Shown: positions 1 to 11,300 of the stretch, one piece after another
Position numbering within the stretch: the stretch's first letter is position 1
Layout of the letters: each line of letters begins with the position of its first letter
NCBI GenBank assembly: GCA_027924585.1
Contig: BSBM01001719.1
Coordinates: forward strand, 32,532,001 to 32,596,000
From: Larix kaempferi
Lineage: Eukaryota > Streptophyta > Pinopsida > Pinales > Pinaceae
DNA length: 64,000 nt
Reading direction: 5' to 3'
Translations under genes and position numbers: made by a program
The notes under the pieces: generated by a model
What the model saw: the letters and a program-made list of their open reading frames with translations, nothing else
Database searches by the model: none
What the model was told of the DNA's origin: nothing

Positions 1-505
1 TATGTCATTCGCACTATACTTAACATGCCATCATTCGCATATTCACCAATCGCAGAATCAACACATTACAGATATTTGCATTAACATGATCCGATTACTC
101 ATTAGCATAAACAACGATTACTAAACCCATAGAGCATTAATCATCTCATCAGAAATTCGCATTCATCATTCAACGAGAACAAAAACATAGATAAAACCAT
201 AATCGAACATCTTCATTCATTCACTAAAACGTGTGGAATGACCTTCGTAGAAACAGTCAATACATCATATTGCGGATACAAAATAGATCAAAACTCACAA
301 ATTTGATCGCTCTATTCATCATTTGATTCTTAGATTCCCTCAGGCTTAGAATCATACTTCTATTTATACCAAACTAAGTGGTTACAAAATGGTCCACCTG
401 ACCCTTTTCTAACTAATTAACTACTTACGCGCTTCCGCGTTATCCGCGAATGACCCTTTCTTCCACGGATTACCCCTTTCGCAGCTGTCGGCTTCTGCAC
501 TTCCT
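1..505 (-). repeat. LTR-like fragment, promoter part
   Basis: No gene is seen here. On the minus strand a TATA-like TATAAATA lies at 361-368, in the same style as the LTR promoters of the H-family copia elements further right, and the 3' part is enriched in CGCG/TCCGCG words. I infer the end of an LTR running leftward out of the window and cut on the right by LINE-A. No primer site or partner LTR is visible, so the identity is weak. Confidence 0.3.
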
Positions 506-527
506 GTAGACTAATCCCTTTCCAACA

Positions 528-1732
528 CTAAGGAATGGAAAAAGAAGCATAATAAGGCTGACCAAGAAGAATTAAGAGGAGTCGAATTAAAAATTAAGGA
601 GATATAATCTTCTCTAACCAATGGTGCTTTCTCTGAAGAAGAGATGGTGACTGTAAGGAAACTAGAAGGCAAACGAGATACACTGCTAGCTAAGGAAGAA
701 CATGTATGGAGATTAAAAAGTAGGGCTATCTGGATTGCGGAAGGAGATAATAAAACCACATTCTTCCACAATTATGCTAGTCATCGAAGAAATATAAACA
801 CTATCTCAGAAATTAAAAATAAGGAGGGGTCTTTGGTTAGTGCCTTTCAAGATAAAGCAAATTATGTTGTAAAACATTTCGACACCTTGTTCACAGAACC
901 TCCTGGTTTCCCAATTTCGGAAATCCTAGAGGTTTTAAGGTTGTTCCCTAAGTTAATCAATGAAGAGATGAGTAAGGCATTAAAGGAATATGTAATGAAA
1001 GAGGAGTTAAGTCAAATCATCCGTTCTTTCCATAAAGGAAAGAGCCTTGGACCTGACAGCTTCAACATAGAATTCTATGTGGGATTCTATGAAAATATCA
1101 AGGAAGATATCCTAAAAGTGGTACAAGAATCGCAGAGGTTGGGGAAAGTGCTAAGCTCCTTCAACTCCACCTTCATAACCTTGATCCCTAAGAAACAGAA
1201 GAACGTCTCCTTTGATGATTACAGACCAATTGCATGTTGCAATATGATTTAAAAGATAATTGCAAAATTAATTGCTCAGAGATTAAAACCTATACTAAGT
1301 GAGATTGTCACGGAGGAGCAATTTGGTTTCTTGTTTAACAAGAAGATCCATGATGATGTCTCTCTTGCATAGGAAGCTTTTCATTCTATAAAAAAAGAGA
1401 AGCAGAAGGCCTTTGCTTTGACATTAGACCTGTCTAAGGATTATGATAGAGTAAGCTGGACATTCTTGCATCTACTACGTATTCAGATCGCAATGCCACT
1501 AGAAGTCACTGATTGGATAATGGGGTGCGTCCAATCCACTTCTTATGTAGTGCTAATCAATGGATCCACTTCCTCTTTTTTCAGAACTACAAGAGGAATT
1601 TGGCAAGGGTGCCCCTTCTCCCCATTCCTTTTTATTTTAGTAGCAGATGCACTGAGTATATTAACCTCTCTCATGGATGATGCACCCCTGAGTATATTGA
1701 CCTCTCTCATGGACGATTACACAATCCCTTGA
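528..1732 (+). pseudogene. LINE-A reverse transcriptase, N-terminal and palm parts
   Basis: The stretch reads as LINE ORF2 upstream of and into the RT domain. Seen motifs: WIAEGDNKTTFFH and FHKGKSLGPDSF (the conserved G-D-N-T-x-F-F-H and GPDGF blocks), STFITLIPKK, DDYRPIACCN, then the palm A motif LDLSKDYDRVSW and the QGCPFSPFLF block, where the usual Asp of QGDPLSP is Cys. In-frame stops lie near 626, 1250 and 1370. The YADD/FADD catalytic box is absent, lost in the deletion that joins this part to the zinc domain. It cannot encode an active RT. Confidence 0.75.
1652..1723 (+). repeat. 36-bp tandem duplication inside LINE-A RT
   Basis: Two copies of a 36-bp unit starting CTGAGTATATT at 1652 and 1688, differing at a few bases. 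The unit encodes LSILTSLMDDAP, so it kept frame when duplicated, just before the large RT deletion. Confidence 0.8.
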
Positions 1733-1974
1733 AAACAATTTTCACTCTTTGGTTAGCATTAAACAATAAACTGTTCACATGCGAGAATGTAAAGAAGAGA
1801 GGTCTCCATGGACCAAGGATATGTGTCTTATGCAATTCAAACGAGGAGACATCTTCTCACTTATTTAGCTTGTGTCCATTCGTAGGCGAGGTATGGGACA
1901 AAGTCTCCTTCAAAATGGTTAATGCAAGGATTGCACCAAGAGAAGCGTCACTGGAGCAACGTGCTCAGAACTAG
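1733..1974 (+). pseudogene. LINE-A zf-RVT domain fragment
   Basis: The translated stretch has the plant LINE zinc-binding RT domain pattern: a TLWLALNNKLFTCENVKKRG segment, then CVLCNSNEETSSHLF with the C-x2-C and following H residues, then CPFVGEVWDKV. It follows the RT part with no thumb domain between, so about 250-300 residues of normal ORF2 are missing. It ends at a stop at 1972-1974. Confidence 0.7.
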
Positions 1975-2149
1975 CGACAATCAAAAGCGGTAAGTAATTT
2001 TGATGCATTCCCCACCCTCTTTGTTTACACAATCTAGGAAGCTCGTAATCAAGTAATTTTAAAAAATAGATGGATCTCAACAGACTGTATTTCTGTCACC
2101 CTGTGATAGAAAGTACAGGAACACAAGACAATTGCTAAAGATGGAAAAA

Positions 2150-2643
2150 AATGGGAAATCATTCCCCCAATCATCAACAAAAATGAGCCGTGGGATTTCT
2201 TCGATGGTGCGATTCAAGGCACCCTTCCACTAGGAGGTGCAGGAGGCGTATTACACTTATTTGATGACTAAAAGATATACATTCAATATGCTCCAGGAAG
2301 AGCAACCAATAACAAGGATGAATTAACAGCTCTTTGGGTGGTACTCAGAATTTCCCAAAAGAAAAATGTGAAGAGAATTCAATTGTTTGGGGATTCTAAG
2401 ATGGTCATTGATTGGGCTATTGGTAAAACACATATACACGACCCTCAGTTACAACATCTCCTAAAAGAGATACAGCATGTGCTAGGATTTTTTGAATCAG
2501 TTTCCTTCAAACATATCTATAGAGAAATTAATGCAGAAGCAGACTTGTTACCCAAATTAGCTTTGGTAGTTCATCCAAGGGTAACTGAAGTAAAGGAATT
2601 CAACAGAGGTCAGATGCTGAACCACTTCACCACTCAGGAATGA
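2150..2643 (+). pseudogene. LINE-A RNase H domain fragment
   Basis: RNase H fold typical of plant L1 LINEs, which would remove RNA from the cDNA hybrid. Visible catalytic positions: Asp in FFDGA (about 2200), Glu in KDELTAL (about 2320), Asp in FGDSKMVIDWA (about 2391) and a late Asp in NAEADLLPKLA (about 2540). One stop breaks the frame near 2269. It ends at 2643, close to the usual C-terminus of such an ORF. Confidence 0.75.
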
Positions 2644-2867
2644 GACCCCAGGTATATACTGAACCATGCAGATGACTGGATTATTAAGTTGTGGGTTATT
2701 TTTGAAAGAGCGCATCGCTTTTACAGACAGTTTATATACAGATTTGTTTCAAGAGTTAAGTGGAAATGGGATAGCTTCCAGCCATAAACACAAGAATCGA
2801 CTCCGAGAGCTTGAAGAACAGAAGACAGAACTTACATTATCAGGCTGATATTTTTTTCTATGTAAGG

Positions 2868-2995
2868 GAATTGTAATGTAATGCTCATAAAATTTTGATA
2901 TGCAAACAAATTGTCGGATGTAATGTAATACTCATGAAATTTTGATGTAAGTCCTTAAAGGACAGTTCATGATCACTCTTTATTTAGAGTGATAG
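2868..2995 (+). other. LINE-A 3' tail with repeated block and two hairpins
   Basis: A ~28-bp block beginning GTAATGTAATGCTCAT recurs about 49 bp downstream (around 2875 and 2924). Then come two small perfect stems: GTCCTT/AAGGAC with one base between (2951-2963), and ATCACTC/GAGTGAT around TTTATTTA (2972-2993). Tail hairpins fit recognition by the LINE's own RT. An (AT)n run at 3016 follows. Confidence 0.45.
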
Positions 2996-3015
2996 CTATT
3001 TTCCATTTGGAATGA

Positions 3016-3033
3016 ATATATATATATATATAT
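3016..3033. repeat. (AT)n microsatellite
   Basis: Perfect AT dinucleotide run right after the LINE-A tail; it may mark the old end of the LINE. Confidence 0.9.
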
Positions 3034-3369
3034 TTCCTGCAAGACTGGAGAACTGAACATTGTGATCTCTGCACTCTTTTTTGAAAGCAACAGGACAACG
3101 TTCATTTTTTCCATATACACAGCTCAATACAAGCTCACAAGGAACTCTTCTCTGGTTGATTCATGGCCCAATTTTTTGCTACTCTAGAATTTTTCAGGCC
3201 CTAGGTCTGAATTTTTTTGGAAACAATTACAGATCCAGTTTCTGGCTATATAACCAGTGGTATGCAAATGCATACAAATACTGTAAAGACTCTCTTTTGA
3301 ACTAATATAAATATCAGCTTTTTTTCTTGGGGAAAATATATATATATATATATATCAAAATTAATACAC
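3034..3369. other. unassigned AT-rich stretch
   Basis: No coding signal or recognised repeat. A second (AT)n run lies at 3336-3355. Confidence 0.6.
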
Positions 3370-4204
3370 AACAGGGATTGGGATGCACCCTTCCCCAACT
3401 AGCCTGTCTTTATACAGAACAAAGCATATTATATTTCCATTGGAAAACTAGTAATCCGCCTCAAGCATTAAACACATTATTAAATACTTAAACAATGCAT
3501 GGATAAAGGTTGTGCCCTCTTCTAACTTAATATGTAGCATTTAATAAACAAACAAATGCCTGGAAGAAGAGATATCAATTTAAACAAAAGCATAATGCTC
3601 CAAAAGGGAAAACTCCCTTCAATGAAACTTGCATACATCGAGAGAATACATATATATATATAGTAAAAATAAAAAAATCTTGAGGAAAGGTTAATCCCTC
3701 TCCCATTCTCCCATAGGGATGGCCATCTGCAGCAATGAGGGTAAATATATACGAATAAATATCTGAGGAATGGCTACACCCTCCTTTTGGGGAGACGCCT
3801 TTTAAAAATACATACACGACATGCAACCAACATTAAGTTAAAAATAAAGAATATGTTTAACATATTTAGCTTGAGAGCCCTCCCTTTGGAAGTGATGCAC
3901 TTCCCAAATGTGCAACATCAATAATATGTAAATATTTAAAAGAATAACAAATAATAGGGTAAAGGAAGTGAATGGGATTGGATCTCTAGAGATCCCTTCA
4001 CGCATGGTTGCAACAACATCAAAATAAACCTAAAGTAATATGCATAAGAAATTAATCAAGGGCATGTGCTTTCCCTCTGGAGGTGACACCCTCTTCCCAC
4101 ACAACATACAAAAGCTAAAATAAAACAACAATCAAATGTGTGGGATCAAAAAAGGGGCAACGCCCTCTTCTATAGGGATGCTCTTGCCAACTTTACAAAC
4201 AACA

Positions 4205-4240
<36 letters not shown>

Positions 4241-4256
4241 TATATAGGTATACAGA

Positions 4257-4293
<37 letters not shown>

Positions 4294-4480
4294 CAATGCA
4301 TTCATCCAATGCTTAAGAGTCTTTGTAAAATTAATATGGAAAACAAAAAAAATTATGGGAGGGGCCATTCCTTGGCTGTTCCCTCACTCCCATACTCAAG
4401 CTTGATAAAATCTATATTAAGTACAACAGTCAAGTGCAGAAGTCCCAAGGGCTGCGCCCTTCACACAACTTGCAAGTTGA
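3370..4480. repeat. degenerate ~100-bp repeat with G/C clamp units
   Basis: About eleven short G/C-rich blocks of the type GGG...CCCTCTTCCC stand out of AT-rich sequence roughly every 80-130 bp (near 3380, 3510, 3610, 3700, 3775, 3880, 3985, 4075, 4160, 4365, 4450). Several are self-complementary: AAGGGC/GCCCTT around TGC at 4448-4462 and GGATCTCTAGAGATCC at 3980-3995. Each is followed by similar text (ACACAACAT, TTGCAA) and an A/T-rich spacer with CATAA words. I infer an old, much diverged tandem array. No reading frame is supported. Confidence 0.45.
4208..4293. repeat. (AT)n then (GA)n microsatellites
   Basis: An (AT)n tract at 4208-4238, a short TATAGG spacer, then (GA)n at 4254-4293 with one interruption. 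Confidence 0.9.
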
Positions 4481-4613
4481 TCATTTCTATCTACTTATCT
4501 ACTACACACAATTGATTAACCAGTGGATTCAATAAAATACCAAATATTAACTATATATACACAGAGTTACATATATGTAGAAAGGCCCAATAGCCATAGA
4601 GTTGGAACTTTTA

Positions 4614-4627
4614 GCTCTCATACCACT
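4614..4627 (-). promoter_or_regulatory. primer-binding site beside long LTR
   Basis: On the minus strand AGTGGTATGAGAGC directly follows the LTR end ...GACATTACA. It resembles the TGGTATCAGAGC primer site (initiator Met tRNA) of plant LTR elements, with two extra 5' bases and one mismatch. Confidence 0.5.
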
Positions 4628-6558
4628 TGTAATGTCTCCGACCCCAATCTAAGGCCAAAGGCACTAGTAAAACCAAGGGGAAATGCTAAGTCAGGTTATG
4701 CATAGCGGAATAAAGGAGTCTCAGGCCAGGAATGAATGCTAACACCTAGTTAAATAAAACTTTAGCCTTAAGATTAAAATGCAGAATACATATGCAATTA
4801 TGTTTCCCAATGCACAATGCATCCATATTTGAGCATGAAATTAATATGATTTTTAAACATAAATGAAGCATCTATAGGTCGCCATCTATAGCCACATAAA
4901 ACTAATAAAAATCAGTTTTTTTGTCATCCATATAAACATTATTAATCAGAAATTATGAACAGCCTTAAAGCATAGATAAATCATATATACCAACTACTAG
5001 TAAAACATAAAAAAATCTAATCTAACACAATTAAATTTCAGGTCTTGATCAAACATAAAAACATAAGCATAATAAGATTTAAACAACATACAGATCATCC
5101 CATTAGTTATCATTTAACAAGAATAAATATAAGCAGGAATAAAATCAGATTTGGATAAAACCATAAGCAGAGATAGATCAGCCTCCACGGAAACATATGC
5201 ATCAAATTAAAATAGAGAAATAAAACATAATAATAATACAAATCTCTCAAAATGGAAACTGGCATCAACAGGGCCACGTTCCACCCTGCCATAGAAATAC
5301 CAAGGTTTGCATATTGCAACTTGAGCAGTCACCCTTGAGCTGAGGTTGTGAGTCCACAAGGAAGGCACTTTCAATCCTTTCTCAGAAACTCCTCTCCTGG
5401 GAAAATAAAAAGAAAAATTTTCCCAGCTACTACTTTCTTGTTCGTTCTCCACTGCCTATGGGGTATGACCTAACTCGCCAATCCCATTTCCTCGCTTCCT
5501 ATGTGAGAAAAATGGACTAGTAGAGCTATCATGTAAAACATCAACTACCAAACAACATAGAATTGGCCAAGAACATGTGTGTGACACAAAACATAACAAG
5601 ATTTCCATATACATAACACAAAACATAACAGGATTTCCACATACATAACATAACAGATTAACACATCACTACACATGCTTGGCCAAGCATGCCCTGGCCT
5701 TCCCAAGAGATCAAACATGGTTTTATAGACAAAATAGGTCAATTCCCCTTCAATAGAGGCATAATAGGGTTAATTTGGAATCAAGAGGAGAAATTCCCCA
5801 AATTCCCAAGAAGGACCATTCAAATTCCTCATGGCTAATTCCACACAAATTCATGAAGATAAATTCGAATAGGTAGAGAGAGAGGAGTTACAGAATCAAG
5901 AGGGGTCATACTTTTGCATGCACAAGCCATAGGGAGCGTATGAGAGAATAAAGTATCCGGAGTGTTCTAAAATATCCAAGAGAGGCGCATCATCCATGAG
6001 AGAGGTCACACAAAAGATACATTTTCCAAGAATAGCAAAATAATAATGACAGGAGTTACACTTGAGGAGTTGGAGGCTAAATTCAATTTTGTGGAAATTA
6101 ATTGGCTGAATAACATCAAATATGCTCCAACAAATAATATTTGGGTTTAATATTCAAGTGTTTGGGTGAGAAACAACTCATAGAGCCACTAGGGGTACAA
6201 TAGAATTCAAGTTTTAATACAAATCAAAATTTAGGAAATAAGAAAAAAATGCAAATCCCGACATATTTTCAATGGGTCCAAGGCACTCAAAACATCACCG
6301 ACTAGCGTTTGGGAAAAAAATAATAATAATTTACTAGGAAAATAACATTCTTGACACCCTTTCTCCCTTGCTTGTGGAATTCATGGCCTCCCATTCTCAT
6401 TAGTGGTCCATGTTGAGCCAGTTGTTTTATTAATTCCATGGTCATCCACGACCATAATAATGTCTAAATACCAATATCGAGGCACCTAATGCCATATTAA
6501 TAAACACATATCAATATATCACATATGTCCTCGAACTTAACACACCAGGGGTATTACA
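4628..6558 (-). mobile_element. long LTR, gypsy-like, minus strand
   Basis: Read on the minus strand the segment begins TGTAATACCCC and ends GGTCGGAGACATTACA, the TG...CA form of many plant gypsy LTRs, and is followed by a primer-like site. Length would be 1,931 bp. The bases just outside (4623-4627 CCACT, 6559-6563 TCCCA) do not match, so it is not a simple solo LTR; its interior should lie to the left, where only the degenerate repeat and LINE-A are seen. It contains no credible gene. Confidence 0.5.
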
Positions 6559-8924
6559 TCCCAGGTTGTTAAGCCCTAGAATTATGTTCTATTTGTTAAT
6601 ATGACTATGGACTTATGCTCATTTGTTTGATGATGTGATTATGGACTTTGGAATTATTATTAATTCTTAATGTTGTTGTTGTTATTATTGTCATTATTGT
6701 TCTCTTTGAATGATTGTTGCAATTTAATTAAATAAACAATTGGCTGAGCAAAGGAAACTAAAAGAGTATGGGAGACCATGGATCTCACGGAGTGAGGAGG
6801 AATGGGGGATATCCCTAGCACCTTATATATTGTTGTTCGATGGTAGTACTCCATCCTATTTCATTTTGTGCCTTGGTGACTTTAATAGCGTTGGTTACCC
6901 AAACATTGTACAATGGAACCCAATTTCAATTTTTATGAACTCTAGAGTTATTATTGCACCTTATACATACTTTAGTGGGCCCCTCTTTCCTTGTGCGCAA
7001 ACCTTGGGAGAAATTACCTCCTATTTATGTGTTTTTGTCATTTATGAGCCCTCTCCCTAGATTCTAGGAGCTGTAAGCTAGAATTTAGCTTTAACCTCCT
7101 CAATTTCTGCCTCCACCTCCATAAGTGCGCCCCACTCCTCCATTCATCCCTATTTTTGTGATTACATGATATTTATGACCCTATTGGATCCCCTCTCTCA
7201 CCAAATTCACCCTACTTCATGTTTTGTAAGCCCCCCTATGCATTAGTGTGCCTCCTTGTGTTCTTCATAGCTCCACTCCTTGGTTTTTGGTAACTCCTCC
7301 TCATGGTGCTAATATGAGAAATGGAATCTCCTAACTAGGCATTCACTCCACTAATTTGAGTTATGTTTCCATGATGAATCCAAAACACACTCAAACCCAT
7401 TCTAGTTGGCCACCTTGGGTTCGAATTTCCCTCAATATATTTATACATGTACTCTCTCCTTGTTGAAGCTAATCTTGAGCATTGGATCACTTGTCTTGTG
7501 TTATCTCACCATGTTGGGAATATTTTTAGTATTGAGAGTGTGTTGAGACTTAGAGTAAGTCTAGTAATTTTCCTCTGCTTCCATGACATCACTCTACTAG
7601 TACAGGTTTTTGTATAGGAAGCCATGAAATGGGTGGTGAGAGGAATCACTTCCCATAGGCAGTGGAGATGGACAAGAAAGTAGTAGTGGGAAGCATTGCG
7701 GTTCTCGAAAGAGGTAGTTCTGGTAGTTGCTAGACTAAGTGTGCCTCTACTCGTGGATCCATGGTCTCATATCGGGGGTGACCTGCTCAAGCAAGGAAGG
7801 ATTTACTGTGTCTATGGCTAGGAGGAAAGTTGTCTTGTTGTAGCCAGTTGCCCTTATTTTGAGATAAGTATATCTCTTATGTTTTGTTTCTATTACATTA
7901 TTGTATTTGGTATATGTGCAATAGTGGTCGAATTGGTTGTATGCATGTCCATGTATTGAATTCCAGGTTCTATATGCAAGAAGTATGAATTTCATATAAT
8001 ATGTTGCTATGCTCCTTACTTTCCTTCTATTCTTCTTTCCCTTATTCAAAAATTTGTAGTTTTGCCTCGATGATAATGGAAGGGGAGAAACCATAGCTTC
8101 TAGTTCTTCCATTTTTTCTAATTTATGAGTCATTATACCTATCCCATTGCGTCCGTAGCATCGTTTCCATTAAGGACCACCTTTTGATTCATCGAAAAAG
8201 CTTTCCAGATGACCAAGATATGCATGTTTAGGTCCGACAAATTTTGCGGTGCTAAGATGAGCGCACCAGTTGTTAGATTGGAAATGTTATGTGCATGGAT
8301 ATGATCATGTTTGCATATCTGAGTTTGAATAATGTAATCTGAATGTAATATTGATTTATGGTTGGAGGGAGATAACCATACAATCTGAAATTTATTAGTA
8401 AAAAATGGTTGTAGGGGACAACCATCGGGAGCTGATTTTGTGGGTTATGATTGCAGCTAGTGCCTTTTGTTTTGCTTGAATGTGGTGTGGTTGTAGGTTA
8501 TGGCCTACAGATGTGTCTTGATGTGTTATTTTATTATTGTTCAGCCTAACCAATAGCACACACATAACAACACCATAAATTAACATAGCTTGTGGAAAAA
8601 TAGATAAAAACAATATTTAATTAATTAACAATTGTGGTTTCAACACTTTATAATGCATGAATGGGTTTTGGGACCTTAATCTCACTAAGGATGATGAATA
8701 TTATTCCTTAACCATGTTTTGATGCGATTAGGATATTTGGTAATTAAACTTAATTAAGTGTCGTAATTATCTTAATTAATTAATTAATTAAATATCGCAA
8801 GTTTAACAAATAATTTGACTTTAGAATCAAGAGTTGGATTATTTGAAGAGTTTGATAATTATATTTAGTCTCAATATTTTGCGCTTAAACTTAACTTAAT
8901 ATTATAACCCTTAACCTTAGATAA
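6559..8924. other. unassigned non-coding stretch
   Basis: No coding region is supported; small frames lack codon structure or known motifs. Likely the body of an LTR ending at 8941, whose TG start I could not place. A (TTAA)n tract lies at 8772-8791. Confidence 0.5.
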
Positions 8925-8955
8925 GGGTCGGGGACATTACAAGTGGTATTAGAGC
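8925..8955 (+). promoter_or_regulatory. LTR 3' end with primer-binding site
   Basis: GGGTCGGGGACATTACA ends at 8941 and is followed at once by AGTGGTATTAGAGC (8942-8955). The end matches that of the minus-strand LTR at 4628 almost exactly, so a related LTR in opposite orientation stops here. Its interior is replaced by LINE-B a few bases downstream. Confidence 0.55.
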
Positions 8956-8964
8956 ATAATGGAT

Positions 8965-9325
8965 CAAAAACCGACTTTCTTGTCTCTCTTGGAGAACGAA
9001 GCAAGAGAGATCGACCACCAGCTATGGATTTTGGGTGGAGATTTCAACATTATCACTTCCCTAGAGGAAAAGAATGGAGGAAGATGAATACTAGAAGCAC
9101 ATAATGTTGCTTTCAAAGAGTTCATAAATGAAAATGGACTAGTATACATAGAAATAGGAAATGGGTGGTTCACTTGGAATAATTGTAGAGGAGGAGAACA
9201 CCATGTAGAATCTAGATTAGATAGATTTATTCTCTTTGAGGAAATGAATAGCGGGGAAAGGCAAGTGATAACCATGGTCCTTCCCTCTGCAGGCTCAGAT
9301 CATTGGCCAATAAGCCTGATTTGGG
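8965..9325 (+). pseudogene. LINE-B endonuclease, C-terminal half
   Basis: APE-like endonuclease that nicks target DNA to prime reverse transcription. Visible blocks: LWILGGDFNIITSLEEKNGG (the GGDFN block), GNGWFTWNN, SRLDRFIL and AGSDHWPISL, the last holding the catalytic SDH motif. The N-terminal half is absent. A TGA after EEKNGG breaks the frame near 9086. Confidence 0.75.
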
Positions 9326-10806
9326 ATGATGGTGGGCCCATAATCAGGCGACCTTTCCAGTTTGAACAATTTTCGCTGGAACACAAGGACTTCAAATATT
9401 TAGTAGAAAAGTGGTGGGAGGAGATGGATCCCCCAAGGACAACATTGATGTACCAATTTAAGCAAAAATTAAATACTCTAAAAGCCAAAATCCGTACATG
9501 GAATAAGTAGGATTTCGGGAACATATTTCAATATAAGAAGCTCCTCAGTGCTCAATTGGAAGAAATACAGCGGGAAGGGATGAACTCGGGGTACACTCAA
9601 GCTCTGAAACACATAGAATGAGATACCCTGGATCAACTAAATGTTAGAGAACGACAGGAGGATATCTACTGGAAACAAAAATCCTGGAACCAATGGATGC
9701 AAGAGGGGGAGAGAAACACAAAAAAAATTCACCATTCGATGATTTAGAATCGACAAAAGGCAAAACTTATGAGGATGAAAAAAGAAGATGGCGATTATGT
9801 GGAAAAAAGAGAGGAAATGGAGATGGAACTGGTAAAGTACTTTGAGACAATCCTGAAGGAGGATATAGACAAGACATAGCTGAGCACATAAGGAAAATTA
9901 TAAGACATATCCCCAAGTAGGTTTCAGCAAACCAAAATGAAATATTGATGAAACCAGTCGAGCTTCGGGAAGTGGAGGAAGCTGTAAATCAAATGGCTGA
10001 TGGAAAAGCCCCGATTTCGGATGGTTTTACAACAAATTTCTTCCACCACTTTTGGGACCTAATCAAGGTGTAAGTGTGGAAAATTGTGGAAGATTCTTGT
10101 GTGGATAAAGGCGTTCTAAGAGCTTTCAATTCTACATTCCTCGCCCTTATCACTAAAGAGGATGGGGATGACTCACTAGGTAAATTCAGACCCATATCCC
10201 TATGTAATGTGATTTATAATATTATTACCAAAGTCTCAGCAAACAGGTTGAACCCCTCCCAAATTTGGTTTCCCCCGAACAATCAGGATTTGTGGAAGGA
10301 CGAAAAATCTTGGACAGAGTCATCTTGGTCCACGAGGTTATCCATTCCTTGAAAGTAACGAAAAATCTAGGTATGATGTTGAAACTGGATATCTCTAAAT
10401 CTTATGATAAAATAAGTTGGAAATTCATGAGAGAAATGCTTAATGCATATGGGTTCCACTCAGATTGGGTAAATTGGATAATGAACATAACATCGACGAC
10501 TTTCTTTTCCATCCTCCTAAATGGAGCTCCCACTAGAAATTTTCGACCATCGAGATGTATCAGACAAGGTGATCCTCTATCCCCATTTTTTTCATCTTAA
10601 TGGCTGAAGTATTGAGTAGGGTGATCAAATCCAAGGTTGAAAATGGAAAGCTTAGAAGTTTAAATCTCCATACAAGTACTGAAACCATCTCACACCAACA
10701 GTTTGTCGATGACACAATGTTGATGGAGAATTCTTCGGTACAAGAAGCCAGGGCTCTGAAGAAATATTTGAAGGTGTTCAAAGGCTTCAAGGCTGGAAGT
10801 CAATAA
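9326..10806 (+). pseudogene. LINE-B reverse transcriptase, linker and palm
   Basis: After the endonuclease comes the usual helical linker (KAKIRTWNK, QEGERNTKKIHH) and then the RT. Motifs visible across shifting frames: STFLALITK, GKFRPISLCN, EQSGFVEGRKILD, palm A LKLDISKSYDKISW, RQGDPLSPFF and the catalytic box HQQFVDDTMLME near 10700, where both Asp remain. The frame changes at least three times (about 10060, 10340, 10600), and TAG stops occur near 9508, 9748 and 9880. Inactive, but all core RT motifs can still be read. Confidence 0.8.
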
Positions 10807-10859
10807 TGAGAATTCTCAAGTTTTCTTCTTCAATACCCCAAGGATTTCCCAAAGGAATA

Positions 10860-11300
10860 TTCTTCTCATTTTGGGTTTCCAAGGAAGCTCCCTTCCATCC
10901 AAATATCTTGGTGCTCCTTTGGAAAATGGATTAGTTAGGAAAATTTCTTGGGAAGATCTTTTGTATAGAATGAGAAGGAAATTACATAATTGGGCTCATA
11001 GACCACTTAATCTGGAAAGTAGAGTAGTGTTAGTTAAAGCAGTTCTTCAAGATATGCCCATTTATCTCTTTTTAACTCTAGCAGCTCCGAAGACGGTCTT
11101 GAAACAAATCAGGACAATCCAAAGGCAGTTTTTGTGGGGATGCAACTAGAACAAACACAGTTGGGCTTTGGTGAGTTGGGAGCATGTCTGTAAACCAAAT
11201 TTTCAAGAGGCTTGGGTCTGAGAGACACGAAGAAAAATAGTAAATTCCTGAGGGGGGGGAATATGGTGGCACTGGGTCTCGCACAAAGAGGAACCTTGGG
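10860..11300 (+). pseudogene. LINE-B RT thumb region
   Basis: Continues the RT with the conserved KYLGAPL block, then WEDLLYRMRRKLHNWAHRPL and SRVVLVKAVLQDMPIYLF, which in plant L1 elements lie between the RT palm and the zinc domain. It ends with RTIQRQFLWGCN and a stop at 11147-11149; coding-like text continues briefly. Confidence 0.7.

Larger units (their letters stand above)
506..3010 (+). mobile_element. LINE-A, decayed L1-type non-LTR retrotransposon
   Basis: Reading left to right, fragments match the order of a plant L1 LINE ORF2: N-terminal RT region, RT palm, zinc-binding reverse-transcriptase domain (zf-RVT), then RNase H and a 3' tail. The endonuclease is missing, so the copy is 5'-truncated, as is common for LINEs. 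Much of the RT palm/thumb has been lost between about 1720 and 1735. Stops and frame changes throughout make it a fossil. Ends are approximate because no target duplication was found. Confidence 0.75.

Noticed and set aside
5110-5742. Small hydrophobic minus-strand frames
   Set aside because: Inside the long LTR, AT-rich, overlapping in several phases; no start context or homology that I recognise.
6740-7060. Plus-strand frame of 106 codons
   Set aside because: No motif or repeat partner; composition like surrounding non-coding DNA.
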